A stretch of DNA of 64,000 bases from Litoditis marina. Taxonomy: Eukaryota; Nematoda; Chromadorea; Rhabditida; Rhabditidae. Position 1 is the first letter of the stretch. Each line of letters starts with the position of its first letter. The translations under genes and the position numbers were made by a program. Below, piece by piece: positions 1 through 12,500 of the stretch. The stretch covers positions 51,725,902 through 51,789,901 of the forward strand of contig OZ038433.1 in the NCBI GenBank assembly GCA_964036275.1. Reading direction: 5' to 3'. Below the pieces are notes generated by a model, which was given only the letters and a program-made list of their open reading frames with translations, was not told where the DNA came from and did no database searches.

Positions 1-547
1 TGCGCGTGCCAAGAATTGATGTCACCAGCAATTGAACCACTTTACATTTAAGTTTTTGGGATTACCGGTTGAATCGTTCCTTTTTGCAGAAAAAGGCGGT
101 TTTTTTACTAGTTTTCCAGTTGATTGTTTCTATCAAATTAAATAAGTTGATTCTACCTAATTACGATTAAAACACACAACTCCATTCTAGTCAGTATAGT
201 TAATTGTTAACCTTGTTTATGTATCATGGTAATTCTTGTACTTGTTGTTTAGTTAGAATACAATGAACCCATGCTGTTAAACAATTGTTCTGTTCTACAT
301 TTCTCGCAAACTTGGTATCATTCTCGGAATCCTCGGCCCACCTTATGATATGAACACCTCGGGTGTCTAACATATCTAAGGTCAATCTGCTCGCGCGCAG
401 TCCTTCGTCATTGTCACTTACCACTGAACCACCGCATATTGCTTTGTAGTATCCCGCACAAAAGTGGGATACTTGTTTAAAATACTCTATACCTTTTCCC
501 TTTCTATTTTGTTATCAAAGTCATTTTATAAGACGGGACCGCGCCGC
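1..547. other. Unannotated left flank
   Basis: AT-rich sequence with no exon, RNA gene or repeat that I can support. A short minus-strand open frame (positions 224-424) has no recognisable motif and no clear splice context, so I treat it as chance. Confidence 0.5.
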
Positions 548-3442
548 GAAAAGTAGGAGGTGGCGATGATCGCCATCTCCAGTAGGAGGTGGCGATGATC
601 GCCATCTCTCCAGTAGAAGGTGGCGATGATCGCCATCTCTCCAGTGGCGATGATCGCTATCTCCCCAGTAGGAGGTGGCGATGATCGCCATCTCCCCAGT
701 AAGAGGTGGCGATGATCGCCATCTTCCCAGTAGGAGGTGGCGATGATCGCCATCTCTCCAGTAGGAAGTGGCGATGATCGCTATCTCCCCAGTGGGAGGT
801 GGCGATGATCGCCATCTCTCCAGTAGGAAGTAGCGATGATCGCTATCTCTCCAGTAGGAGGTGGCGATGATAACCACCTCTCCAGTAGTAGATGGCGATG
901 ATCGCCATCTCTCCAGTAGGAGGTGGCGATGATCGCCATATCCCCAGTAGGAGGTGGCGATGATCGCCATCTCCCCAGTAGAAGGTGGCGATGATAGCCA
1001 TCTCTCCGGTAGGAGGTGGCGATGATCGCCATCTCCCCAGTAGGAGGTGGCGATGATCGCCATCTCTCCAGTAGAAGGTGGCGATGATCGCCATCTCTCC
1101 AGTAGGAGGTGGCGATGATCGCCATCTCCCCAGTAGGAGATGTCGATGATCGTCATCTCCCCAGTAGAAGGTGGCGATGATCACCATCTTCCCAGTAGAA
1201 GGTGGCGATGATCGCCATCTCTCCAGTAGGAGGTGGCGATGATCGCCATCTCTCCAGTAGAAGGTGGCGATGATCGCCATCTCTCCAGTAGGAGGTGGCG
1301 ATGATCGCCATCTCTCCAGTAGGAGATGGCGATGATCGCCACCTTCTACTGGAGAGATCCATTAGGAGGTGGCGATGATCGCCATCTCTCCAGTGGAAGG
1401 TGGCGATGATCGCCATCTCCCCAGTAGGAGATGTCGATGATCGTCATCTCCCCAGTAGAAGGTGGCGATGATCACCATCTTCCCAGTAGAAGGTGGCGAT
1501 GATCGCCATCTCTCCAGTAGGAGGTGGCGATGATCGCCATCTCTCCAGTAGAAGGTGGCGATGATCGCCATCTCTCCAGTAGGAGATGGCGATGATCGCC
1601 ACCTTCTACTGGAGAGATCCATTAGGAGGTGGCGATGATCGCCATCTCTCCAGTGGAAGGTGGCGATGATCGCCATCTCTCCAGTGGCGATGATCGCCAT
1701 CTTCCCAGTAGGAGGTGGCGATGATCGCCACCTCCCCAGTAGGAGGTGGCGATGATCGCCATCTCTCCAGTGGCGATGATCGCCATCTCCCCAGTAGGAG
1801 GTGGCGATGATCGCCACCTCCCCAGTAGAAGGTGGCGATGATCGCCATCTCTCCAGTGGCGATGATCGCCATCTCTCCAGTGGCGATGATCGTCATCTCC
1901 CCAGTAGGAGGTGGCGATGATCGCCATCTCCCCAGTAGAAGGTGGCGATGATCGCCATCTCTCCAGTGGCGATGATCGCCATCTCTCCAGTGGCGATGAT
2001 CGCCATCTTCCCAGTAGGAGGTGGCGATGATCGCCATCTCCCCAGTAGAAGGTGGCGATGATCGCCATCTCTCCAGTGGCGATGATCGTCATCTCCCCAG
2101 TAGGAGGTGGCGATGATCGCCATCTCTCCAGTGGCGATGATCGCCATCTCTCCAGTAGAAGGTGGCGATGATCGCCATCTCCCCAGTAGAAGGTGGCGAT
2201 GATCACCATCTCTCCAGTAGAAGGTGGCGATGATCGCCATCTCTCCAGTGGCGATGATCGCCATCTCCCCAGTAGGAGGTGGCGATGATCGCCACCTCCC
2301 CAGTAGAAGGTGGCGATGATCGCCATCTCTCCAGTGGCGATGATCGCCATCTCTCCAGTAGAAGGTGGCGATGATCGCCATCTCCCCAGTAGAAGGTGGC
2401 GATGATCGCCATCTCCCCAGTAGAAGGTGGCGATGATCACCATCTCTCCAGTAGGAGGTGGCGATGATCGCCATCTCCCCAGTAGGAGATGTCGATGATC
2501 GTCATCTCCCCAGTAGAAGGTGGCGATGATCACCATCTTCCCAGTAGAAGGTGGCGATGATCGCCATCTCTCCAGTAGGAGGTGGCGATGATCGCCATCT
2601 CTCCAGTAGAAGGTGGCGATGATCGCCATCTCTCCAGTAGGAGGTGGCGATGATCGCCATCTCTCCAGTAGGAGATGGCGATCATCGCCACCTTCTACTG
2701 GAGAGATCCATTAGGAGGTGGCGATGATCGCCATCTCTCCAGTGGAAGGTGACGATGATCGCCATCTCTCCAGTGGCGATGATCGCCATCTTCCCAGTAG
2801 GAGGTGGCGATGATCGCCACCTCCCCAGTAGGAGGTGGCGATGATCGCCATCTCTCCAGTAGGAGGTGGCGATGATCGCCATCTCCCCAGTAGAAGGTGG
2901 CGATGATCGCCATCTCTCCAGTGGCGATGATCGCCATCTCCCCAGTAGGAGGTGGCGATGATCGCCATCTCCCCAGTAGAAGGTGGCGATGATCGCCATC
3001 TCTCCAGTGGCGATGATCGCCATCTCCCCAGTAGGAGGTGGCGATGATCGCCATCTCTCCAGTAGGAGGTGGCGATGATCGCCATCTCCCCAGTAGGAGG
3101 TGGCGATGATCGCAATCTCTCCAGTAGGAGGTGGCGATGATCGCCATCTCCCCAGTAGGAGGTGGCGATGATCGCCATCTCTCCAGTAGAAGGTGGCGAT
3201 GATCGCCATCTCTCCAGTGGCGATGATCGCCATCTCCCCAGTAGGAGGTGGCGATGATCGCCATCTCTCCAGTAGGAGGTGGCGATAATCGCCATCTCTC
3301 CAGTAGGAGGTGGCGATGATCGCCATCTCTCCAGTAGGAGGTGGCAATGATCGCCATCTCTCCAGTAGGAGGTGGCGATGATCGTCATCTCTCCAGTAGG
3401 AGGTGGCAATGATCGCCATCTCCCCAGTAGGAGGTGGCGATG
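548..3442. repeat. 31-bp palindromic minisatellite (about 2.9 kb)
   Basis: Tandem units of about 31 bp built around GGCGATGATCGCC, an odd palindrome with 6-bp arms. The flanks (GGAGGT before, ATCTCC after) extend it to a nearly perfect 25-bp hairpin. Many units are a 24-bp variant that lacks 7 bp (AGGAGGT). Short inverted units interrupt the array near 1340-1370, 1585-1625 and 2675-2715, and longer blocks of units recur as higher-order copies. Because 31 is not a multiple of 3, three successive units cycle through all frames and the minus strand stays open for up to 335 codons in overlapping frames. These frames (MAIIAT, DGDHRH, RWRSSP blocks) are by-products of the repeat, not genes. Confidence 0.95.
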
Positions 3443-3445
3443 AAT

Positions 3446-3672
3446 TTACGCGCTCTAAGTTATAGAGAACTCTCGCGCTCCAAGTTGAAGAGAACTCACG
3501 CGCTCCAAGTTAAAGAGAACTTACGCACTCCAAGTTAAAAAGAACTCACGCGCTCCAAAATAAAGAGAACTTACGCACTCCAAGTTAAAAAGAACTTACG
3601 CGCTCCAAGTCTTAGAGAACTTACGCGCTCCAAGTTCCAGAGAAGTTACCCGCTCTAAGTTTTAGAGAACTT
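3446..3672. repeat. 25-bp tandem satellite, about 9 copies
   Basis: Units of 25 bp resembling CGCGCTCCAAGTTAAAGAGAA plus four bases, with point differences (CGCACTCC, AAGTCTTAG, AAGTTCCAG). The array sits exactly between the forward 31-bp minisatellite and its inverted block. It is unrelated in sequence to the 31-bp unit. Confidence 0.9.
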
Positions 3673-3684
3673 AGAACCTACTTG

Positions 3685-3915
3685 AGAGATGGCGATCATC
3701 GCCGCCTCCTACTGGAGAGATGGCGATCATCGCCATCTCCTACTGGAGAGATGGCGATCATCGCCATCTCCTACTGGAGAGATGGCGATCATCGCCACTG
3801 GGGAGATGGCGATCATCGCCACCTCCTACTGGGGAGATGGCGATCATCGCCACCTCCTACTGGGGAGATGGCGATCATCGCCACCTCCTACTGGGGAGAT
3901 GGCGATCATCCTCCT
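3685..3915. repeat. Inverted block of the 31-bp minisatellite
   Basis: About seven units of the same minisatellite in reverse orientation (CTACTGGAGAGATGGCGATC pattern). With the main array it forms a large interrupted inverted repeat around the 25-bp satellite. Confidence 0.92.
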
Positions 3916-3920
3916 TAGTA

Positions 3921-3995
3921 GGTGGAATGGTGTAGTGGCTAAGGCGCCACCCAACACTCGAAGGGTCACACGTTCGATCCCCACCACTGCCAAAT
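3921..3995 (+). repeat. tRNA-like sequence (possible SINE head)
   Basis: TGGTGTAGTGGCTAAGGCG resembles an A box and CGTTCGATCCCC a B box, at tRNA-like spacing. The T stem and acceptor stem do not pair properly, so this is not a functional tRNA. It could be a tRNA pseudogene or the head of a tRNA-derived SINE. About 145 bp of non-repeat sequence follows. Confidence 0.4.
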
Positions 3996-4342
3996 CGAGG
4001 CGTTCGCCGCTTCGTGGGCGATAAATTGGTAGTAGAATGTCTACGAAAGTTTTAGCCTCCCCCGGTGTTCCGTGGCTGGATAGGGTTGGTAGGCCAAATT
4101 CAGTCTGCCTTACAGAGTTTCCCTCTGAGACTGCCCCTTGCAAGTTCCCTAAGGAACTTTAAAGAACAGGGGTAACTCTAACTTTCTTCAACACATGCTC
4201 ACAGAGAACAGGTTGTGATATTCAGTATGTACCTTTTCAATGCTGCCAAGCAGTTTCGATCGGCGCACAAACTACTTGCTCTGTTTATCAACATTTTGAA
4301 CTAACTCAAGAGGTTCGAGAAACATGTAAAAAAATTTAAAAC

Positions 4343-6452
4343 CAACCGCTATGTTGTGAGTTTCCACGGTTTCCGTCGACTCTTCGGAAGCAGCCAAACT
4401 GTCCACATCACCAGAACTAAAATCGAGTGTTGTTTTTGTGCACTCCAATGTTTCATGTCACTTTTATAGGAATAGGTAAAACACTTTAATGATGTGTTGA
4501 CAGTGAAAAATTGATTTTGTGTAATTCTATTTAGTTGCTTGTGCGCGCTAAATTAAGTACTTATTGAACATAACTTCACGTTACACTTCAAGTGTAGCTG
4601 AAATACACACACACCCTCCGAACTAGAAGTATGTTAAATCTAGACAACACTTTTATCATTCCTCTGCTGTAGTTTCGAGAAACCGTATGCTAGAATATCC
4701 CAAAACACAGAGAAGTTTTCTAATCGTTTTTGCATACTAATCACTACATTAGATTTTCAAAAACTCTTTTGATAAGACACTATAACTCACTCATCGATTA
4801 ATCGTCCAGATCGGTTTTGGTGGACTCCTTTGCCTTTTTCTCCACCGTTCTTTCCAGATCCGCCGCCTAAAACAATGAATAAACATTAATTCAATTGTTA
4901 TGTATTTGTTAGTTGTTGGTGAGATTACGTTGAAACTGTGAAAAAAAACTGAGTTGATACCTGTAACCATAATTATAAATTCAGAGATCTTCATTGAACG
5001 GAACATGTGCGATATTCCACAACTCGTCTTTTTTCGACGCCTTTCTCGATGATAGTTCTATTGGCTACGTTCAGTATTCTGAGTTGTACTATCAAGTAAG
5101 GCTTTGTTAAAATAGAGTCGAAACCCTACTCGACTCGCCAATCAGAGTTTTGAGCAAAAACTCAATGCCTCAACTAAATTTAATGTTTGTACTGCGACCT
5201 TGTTTTCAAATCGACTGTTTTCCAATCGTTCATGTGTCTGTGCGTTTCATCAATAATATATAAGCAGACCAAAGTTTCTCAAAAATAACTAGCCTGTTCC
5301 CGTTCTACTGCTGTTTTCAGAGCTGGTTTCATCGGACAAGTCCTCTGTGGAATCGGTCGAATTTCCTCCGGCTGCCCCACTGTTGGAACCCTTCCCGTGT
5401 CCACCACTGTTTCCGGCTCCAGATTCCTTGCTGACCTGTCGGCTCTGAGAGCCGCCTGCACCGTCTTCATCGACTTCGGCTACGCCTCCTTTGCCTTTTC
5501 CTTTGCCATTTTCTGTCGATTTTTCGCTCTTTCCTTTGCCAACTTCTTTGGATTTCCTTCCTTTTCCTTTGCCGCCATTCCCATTTTGGGCTCCGCCTCC
5601 TCCCACTTTGTTTTCTTTCTCTCCGCTCTTCTTTCCGTCACCGCCGGCGGAATCTACTTCGGAACCACCGTCTCTCTCGCCGTCTCCGCTATCTTCTCCA
5701 CCGTTTCCTGACTATCCGTCGGATTTTCCGCCGGACTGATCCTTTCCACCATTTTTACCGGCTTCACCACTTTCTTTGCTTGCGTCTGCTCCGCTTCCTG
5801 TGTTTTCTCCGCTCTCCTTTCCTCCGTTCTTGCCTTCTCCCGAATCTTTTCCGGAGCTGTTTGGTTTCTTTCCGGCTCCGCTTCCCGCACCGGATGAGTT
5901 GTCTCCTTCCTCAGAGCCTTTGCCGCCAGAGGTTTGCTCTCCTTCAGATGAAGCTCCGCCCTCTTTGTTAGAAGATTTTCCTTTTACTTCAAAAGAGCCG
6001 CTCTTTTGTTTTGAAGCTCCGCCCTCTTTACCCGAAGCTCCGCCCTTCTCTCTCGGAGATCCGCCTTTTTCTTTGGAAGCTCCGCCCTTCTCTCCCGAAG
6101 CTCCGCTCTTTCCTTTCAAAGCTCCGCCCATTTCTTTCGAAGCTCCGCTCTCTTCATTTGAAGCTCCGCCCTCTTTGTTGGAAGCTCAGCCTCCTTCAGA
6201 TGTTGAAACTCCGCCTCCTTCAGATGAAGCTCCGCCCTTCTCGGTTTAGGTTGGCGAGATTGTGAATCACCGTCCACCTCACTGAAAAGAAGAACAATTT
6301 TGCTATGTTGACCATCGAAGGTCAGTATCTTCACAACCATCTTAAATCACATAAAAAGCAGAAATAGAAAGAGAAAGACAAAAGAGAGAGAGAAAGAGAG
6401 GGAGAGAGAGATAGACAGAGTAAGAGAGAATGTTAGACTAGAAGTGTGGTGC
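4343..6452 (-). pseudogene. Broken partial duplicate of the quahog-like gene linker exons
   Basis: This is a close copy of positions about 37266-39342 of the qua-1-like gene, introns included. It covers three consecutive exons: a Gly/Ser/Lys-rich exon (about 5289-6281), a small exon (4791-4866, 3 bp longer than its parent) and a third (4347-4416). Splice acceptors are kept. The large exon is broken twice: an indel near 6236-6245 shifts the frame just after the SRQPKP segment, and a TAG at 5712-5714 interrupts the GGKSDG region. The copy carries no signal peptide, Cys-rich or Hint exon. Homology ends at about 6452, where the adjacent transposon begins. It is non-functional as a quahog protein; transcription cannot be judged from sequence. 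Confidence 0.88.
6361..6432. repeat. GA-rich microsatellite
   Basis: Impure AGAGAGAGAAAG tract. The parental locus has the matching tract at 39225-39300, so it was part of the duplicated segment. Confidence 0.85.
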
Positions 6453-6457
6453 ACACT

Positions 6458-6480
6458 TATAGTTCGTTCCACCGAACAAT
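6458..6480 (+). repeat. Left terminal inverted repeat of the DDE transposon
   Basis: 22 of 23 positions match the reverse complement of 9209-9231. Confidence 0.85.
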
Positions 6481-7415
6481 GTACATTTACAAAAGCCGAA
6501 ACCTAAACCGACTTACATAAAGGACTAAATAACCGCGCGCGCGTCGCGGGCTGCCTAGCGGTCGCGGTCTGGAAATTAGCCAGCTCTCGGTGCCGCAGAA
6601 TCTTCAAATTCAAAATTATTTTACTTTCTCCTCAAATTCGATAGTTTTCTTATTCTGTTTGTTTTATCTTATTCTTGCTTCTTCAAATACTTATAGATAC
6701 CATGTATACCATGTTTGTATACCATGTTTCTTATCTTAATTGAAATGAAAGGGAAATCTCTTGATAATAATGATAATTACCCTCTTAAGAGTTAGGTTTC
6801 TTTATGTTTGTCTTTGATTATTTTGTTTACAGGCAAGCTTTGTGTGCTTCCGTCGATTTTCGTCTCTCTGATGTGGTCCATATCAAAGGACGTTACTGGT
6901 CAGTTTTAATTCTTTTTTATTTGTTCTGGCTAGGATCGATCGGTAGGATATAATATTTTCGATCGTTGAGCGTTTTCTGGAGATACTTTTTTCGTTTGAT
7001 AACCTAAGAGGCCGACAAACTTTGAATGCACGACTATTGGACCAAAAGTAGTCCGTTTTCATATTTTTAGATTGAATTACGTGAAATTCGACCAATCTTT
7101 TCTGTTCGGCATGAAATTAGATCGTTTTTTGATATTTTCTGGCGCAGAACTTCACTGGGGTATGGTCGTATTAGATGTGTTTGTCCGTATTTCATGTAAT
7201 AGTAGTATTGTAACTCAGCATATATTTTCAGTCCTCCATCCAAATCATTCTATGGAGCGAGTGGTCACCCTTACTCCAGAATTGAACGCGGAAAAAAACT
7301 GTGGACTAGGTAATAAAAACAAACTTATCCTAAATTTTGTACGTCCACTATCCGCTTCGTATAGATTCATTCATCTAATAATGTTTTTGATAATGTTCAT
7401 GTGTGATATATTCAG

Positions 7416-8141
7416 ATTGAGGCCCATTGCGCCTCCGCCGGCGGTCGAGATACTCTGAAGGAGTATGCGGTAGAGAAGATTTGCTGGCGTCTGGGAGCAA
7501 AAGTCATTCGACTACCCCCTTATCACTGCATCTATACTCCTATCGAATTGACCTGGTCGCAGTTGAAATACCACTGTTGCAAAGACGGCAAAACTACAGA
7601 CAAGTTGGCTCCGGTTTGTAGATTATTCTTGTGAAATCAGATTATCAGCATTTATGTTTGTATTATTTATCCTCCATTAATTTGAGTTTTTGACACCTAT
7701 CTTTGTACAAGAACTGGATTGAACACAAACGTTTTGAAATAAAAAGTAGAGTGGAATGAATTCATCGATCTGCTTTATTCAACTTGTGATTCAAAACGTA
7801 TATTTCGCTCATTCAACCATAAAAAATGTCAAATCATCTGTTCTGTACCCACCCTTTCATAGTCTATTTTCCAAATATACGTTTTACAGGTGAAAGAAAG
7901 AACTGAAGTGTGGCTCAAAGCGGTAACTCCGGAGATGTGCGCGGGCTGGTGTCGGAAAGCCAAACGAGAGGAAGATGAAGCTCGGGAGAAAGAGGGTCTG
8001 GATAGAGTTGTGCCCTCCATTGCACCAGTGATTGTACCGTTCAATCCGGACAGCGATGACGAGGACGTTTTTGCACAATACTACAATGCACTCGATGTGG
8101 CCTATGTTCCACTCGATTCGGACGAATCGGACGAACTGTGA
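7416..8141 (+). CDS. DDE-type (Tc1/mariner-like) transposase, C-terminal exons
   Basis: Two exons in phase 0 join cleanly: 7416-7613 (acceptor TTCAG, donor CCG|GTTTGT) and 7890-8141 (acceptor TTTACAG, stop TGA at 8139-8141). The first contains LPPYHCIYTPIELTWSQLK, the usual end of a DDE catalytic core, in which the E of PIE is the third acidic catalytic residue. The second continues with a WLKAVTPEMCAGWCRKAKRE segment and an acidic tail ending DSDESDEL. Possible earlier exons lie near 6833-6897 (reads DFRLSDVVHIKGRYW) and 7234-7307, but the phases do not join without a stop. The N-terminal DNA-binding part and first catalytic Asp are therefore not placed, and the gene may be decayed upstream. 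Confidence 0.7.
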
Positions 8142-9055
8142 GCATAGTGAGTTGTTTATTACTCTAGTTTGCGTGCATTTTTCTTATTGCTTCTATTTGC
8201 GATTATAGTTGATTATTCTAATGTTTGTTATTGCTTCAATAGGTCAATAAGAGGAATTATCCTAGTAGTACGGCACTGGCTGTCGGTAATAGAATGTAAT
8301 ATTATATGCCTGTTTATTTGCGATTATAGTTCTAGCTGTCTAGGTGATCTTTAGAAAAGAGGGAACGTTTGTTCGCAAATTGCAAATGATTTTGTATTTT
8401 TTCGCATTATTTTTCTCAAATAGCGAAAACGTTTTCTTTTTGATTACTGCTGTTGATGAACTCATACAAACATGTGGACTAGAAATTGAGCAACGCCGAA
8501 CTCTATCTCTCGAAACTAAATCAAAACGCCGGCTCAGTTCCTAGTCACGTTTTTATGCTGTAGTTCTTTTTTGTTTTGTCATATCAGGGTTTTGAGGTGA
8601 TGTGAGCTTTCTCTTTCCACCGCGTTATTATATTTTCGGTTGTTCATTTTCTGTTCACTAGGTGATGATTGTTCGAACACGTTGTTATTTTTAGATGTTG
8701 GTCTACTTGATCATATTGGATAGGTTGCCTTTCTTGTGCATGATTTGGTTTGATATTATTCGTTTGTTTGTTTGTTGTGATCAACTGGGTTGATCGTTCA
8801 TTTTGTTATTGTTGGGCCTTTCAGTTGTACCTTTGTTCGTTGAGTTTTGTTGTTTTTGCTTAGTTGAAATAAACTATACACAAATGTTCATTATTGGCTA
8901 TTCTCTCCTATTTTTGAATTAATGTTATAAGAAACGTGTGCATCATATAGAATTAAATCGCTCGTCACTTGTCAGAAGACGAATATAACCGTCTGTCACT
9001 GTCATTTCTGGTCTCGTTAACTGGTTATATGGGCAAACTCCAAGACAATTATCGC

Positions 9056-9129
9056 GGGTGTCAAATGGCTGCACGCTTAGTGGCGCCGCTCGGCTCACTG
9101 CCCGTGGGTTCGAGTCCTCCCAGTGACCA
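9056..9129 (+). repeat. tRNA-like sequence inside the transposon
   Basis: GTGGGTTCGAGTCC resembles a B box, and an A-box-like region lies about 45 bp upstream. It ends in GTGACCA. The stems are imperfect, so it reads as a tRNA pseudogene or SINE rather than a working tRNA. Confidence 0.35.
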
Positions 9130-9208
9130 ATTTTTGATTGAGATAGGATATTTGGAAAAATGCCAATTTCGTGACTCCGCCCACATAAATTTACTGTAGC
9201 TGAAGGCT

Positions 9209-9231
9209 ATTGTTCGGTGGAACGGACTATA
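9209..9231 (-). repeat. Right terminal inverted repeat of the DDE transposon
   Basis: ATTGTTCGGTGGAACGGACT plus TATA's first bases; the inverted partner of 6458-6480. Confidence 0.85.
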
Positions 9232-9560
9232 CCATTTCAATTGAACTGCTTATCGTACTTAAATATATATTCAAATAACCGATAAACAAATACACTTCGT
9301 GGCCTAGTACACGGAGTGAAACATTAAACTGAACAACGCAGATGGTCTGGCAGTATGTGATTACAGAATAAGGCGTACAGTTCCTATTGAAATATTAAAC
9401 TGACATAAAGTTCATTGGAAGATATCAACAGAGATTTTGAACACTAAACTCCTATCTCCTCTGATCCAAATGTGTCTCATGTGTGGCTGAAAAAGATTTA
9501 TATAATTGAGAAAGGTTTTAATGTTGATTAGAATGATGCCTCGTTGACCATAAGGAATTA
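9232..9560. other. Intergenic gap between two transposon-like regions
   Basis: AT-rich. I see no exon, RNA gene or repeat boundary in it. Confidence 0.5.
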
Positions 9561-12500
9561 GTTAAAGGAGGACTAGTAGGAAAATTTCATATTTGGAATT
9601 GAATACGGAGATTACGAATATGTAACTCATATTCTTCAGAACACTGTAATTTCAGAGTTATAGAGCAAACTTCTGAACTTTGCCCGCCAGCTTTCGCCGC
9701 GCCGCGCGGCGAAACCTGTCGCGTGGCGCGGTGAAAGGTTTGGCAAGCAAGGCGCACGTATTCTAATTGAGACATGTCGAACAAAAGTGAAAAGTCAACA
9801 TTTTCTTCTGATAAAATATTAGAATGTATCAGATATATGAGTTCATTGCATAGTATTGTCAATATATAAGCAAATTTCTTTCTTCACAATGAACCCAGTA
9901 GATTCAAGTCACAACAAACCCCTATATGATTGGCTTTTTTCAAAGCAAGCTTATACGGTGTATGCTTACATATCCCGCTGGTTTGTAGTTTGATGCCGGT
10001 GATTTTCGGTTGAATTTCGAAATTTATGGTGTGCATCGATCAAACTACAAGTAAGATTTGGTCACTGTCTAGACAATCAGCCTACCACTAGACAAAATGA
10101 TCCGCGGCACGACAAACTGATGCAAACTATAACTTTGCGGAATTCAATGTGAGCACTGGAGAACATTAGGTTTATGATTTTTTTAGTTTTTATGAAAAAC
10201 CAATGAGATGTGCTCAAGGTACCAATGTGTTTATATAGCCAATATTTCAAACAATGACACAGAAACTAAATTACAATCATCACCGAACATTATATACGTT
10301 TCAGACTGGTGATATACTCACGAGAACAAAACTGTTGTGGAAAAATGTCATCTTTCTGCAGAGAATATCTATAAAACATGAACCAGTACTCCTATAATCA
10401 TATTTTACAGAGTAATTTCTATCAGAGACTATTATGATATCATGAAACAACAAAGATAATTCAATCCCGACAGAAGCTATTTACCACAACGGTCACCAGG
10501 AGGCAGAAGTTCCCTATGTAGAGTAGATTCCGAGATTCCTAGCCGAGCCGGTTTATTGCTGAAAAGAGTTTAGTTTGACTGATTCAAGGAGCGGCTTGTG
10601 AACTGATGACCTGACCAATTGATGACTAACCTGACCATATTCGGAAACTTTGATCAAGAATGCAAAGAAAATTTTGAGAACGGGTAACTTTTCAGCAAAA
10701 AAATAATATTCGCCTACCCCAGTCAAAAAAAAACGCGTTCCTTCTAGAAAACCTCTCAAAGTTCAGTGTACGTTGCGTTGTGAGTGTGAATATATTTGTT
10801 CGGTAACATGAAAGTCATGAAAATGCATTCCTACCTTGCGAGTTAGCAGCGGCCTGACAGATTGGGTGCCAGCAGTCCCACCGAAAATATTGTCCTGGAA
10901 GAGAGATAATAAGGTAAATTAGTGAATTACAATATATTCGAGCATTTCATATAAAGAACCCGTTGCTAGGTCATAATTCCACAAATTGCATAGATTTGCG
11001 CAGAAGCTAGTCAAAACGGGATCATGCGAATATAAATTCAGAAAATTTCTAACACTGGACAAAAACTTGGAATTTGTTTACTTTATTGACTGCGTGGCAG
11101 TATTTGAGTAGAAATGGAGTATGGAGACAGAATGTGAGAGCACACTAAGGTAAAGATTTCCACATAGCCAGAATTATTCACGAAACGGGCTCGCTTCGAT
11201 AAAACGAGGGATATTTAGCCTATTATTGATGCAAACTCATAAATGCTCCCAAATATAGAACGAAAAACGGACTCTGTTTTTGTGAAATAGCCCCTTACAA
11301 AGAGATTGAAGGATAGTCGGAGTTTTAGAATTGCTGATGCTGATACAACAATCTAAAATGGCTGAAACTCTTCTCATTTTCACAAAAAAGGCCATTCTTT
11401 CTATTCGAGTGTTGCTCTATGGAAAATGCTTCCGTTCGATTGAACTATTTAGACAAGGAAAAGAAATTTGGGAAAAAAAGTAAAAACCTGCCACTTCTCA
11501 GTATTTTTCTACCATACCTGTACCACCGCTTTGGTCATTTGGCCTGTTTTTCCAAAATAGTGCAGTAGCTGCATATGAAAAACCAAACTAGCGTGCTTAC
11601 CTGCAGGACAAACATGAACAAAGGGAAGATTTGTAGTTGACCGAGCCTTGACGACTTGACGTTCACAGTCCCACGAGGTTCGGAGTTTGGTATCTGTAAG
11701 CCAGTTGGTTATAATAGAATAAGTTGAGAACGACTTCTTGCTCGCTAAGTCCGGACAGCCTAAATGCCCGATATATAAACGCTAGTTTGCACATAATCGG
11801 TATATGGCAACCAAACTACCAACCAATCTACCAATGGAATGGGAACACATGAAGATGCCCTACAGGAACAATATGAAGTGAAAAGATAGAGCAGATTTTA
11901 GTTATTTTCGAAGAATATTTTCATGACTTGTTATTGGTAGATGTTGCCGTGAACCGTGTGCCGTCTCATTCTCATTGGAAAATGAGTAAGTCGAGAGGAA
12001 TGGCGGATGACAACCTATTTGCTATTCACACCAACAGGATGAAAGTTAGCTACTATATTAGCAACGAACACAACGATGGCAACATGAAACAAAGTAGAAG
12101 TGCAAAGAAACCAACCTGTTCGTTCCTGTGAGATTCTCCTTCCTGTTGCTGCACCCTGCTAGCCACAGATTCCTATCCTCCTATCAGATGGTTCAGTATC
12201 GAACAGATTAGATACAGCTGAATCTGAAACACTATATATAACATGATTTACTCAATAATATTATAATAATGGGCGATATAGAACATAGTAGCAGAAACGA
12301 GCATGGTGCAACTATATTGATGACGAATGAAATGAAAGAAATTATTTCGTGTATTTCAAGTGAAATTTCGTTTTAGTCACGTGGCGGCGCGGAATTCCAT
12401 AATATCTACCTCACAAACCAAAACTTCTGGAAGATGTATAAGAATTCCACAACAAAAAATGAAGACTGTTTTTACTTTATTATAATTTTCGGCTATTCCT

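Larger units (their letters stand above)
6458..9231 (+). mobile_element. DNA transposon with 23-bp TIRs and a DDE transposase
   Basis: The left end (TATAGTTCGTTCCACCGAACAAT) is repeated inverted at 9209-9231 with a single mismatch. The interior holds transposase exons in the sense direction, a CG-rich stretch (6536-6600) just inside the left end, and a tRNA-like sequence near the right end. The outermost TA or TATA could be the target duplication, as in Tc1/mariner-like elements. The element lies exactly at the right edge of the duplicated quahog segment, so it either inserted there or was involved in the rearrangement. Length is about 2.77 kb. Confidence 0.8.

Noticed and set aside
521..3419. 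Long open frames (up to 335 codons) across the 31-bp repeats
   Set aside because: They are read from the same repeat in several frames at once, repeat MAIIAT/DGDHRH/RWRSSP blocks, and lack splice or start context. Repeat artefact.
548..3442. A CRISPR array
   Set aside because: Units are contiguous with no unique spacers, and the surrounding DNA is eukaryotic with introns.
5397..6265. Plus-strand frames opposite the quahog-like exons (Ser/Pro/Phe-rich)
   Set aside because: Shadows of the Gly/Ser/Lys codons on the minus strand; the same shadows appear at 38272-39325.
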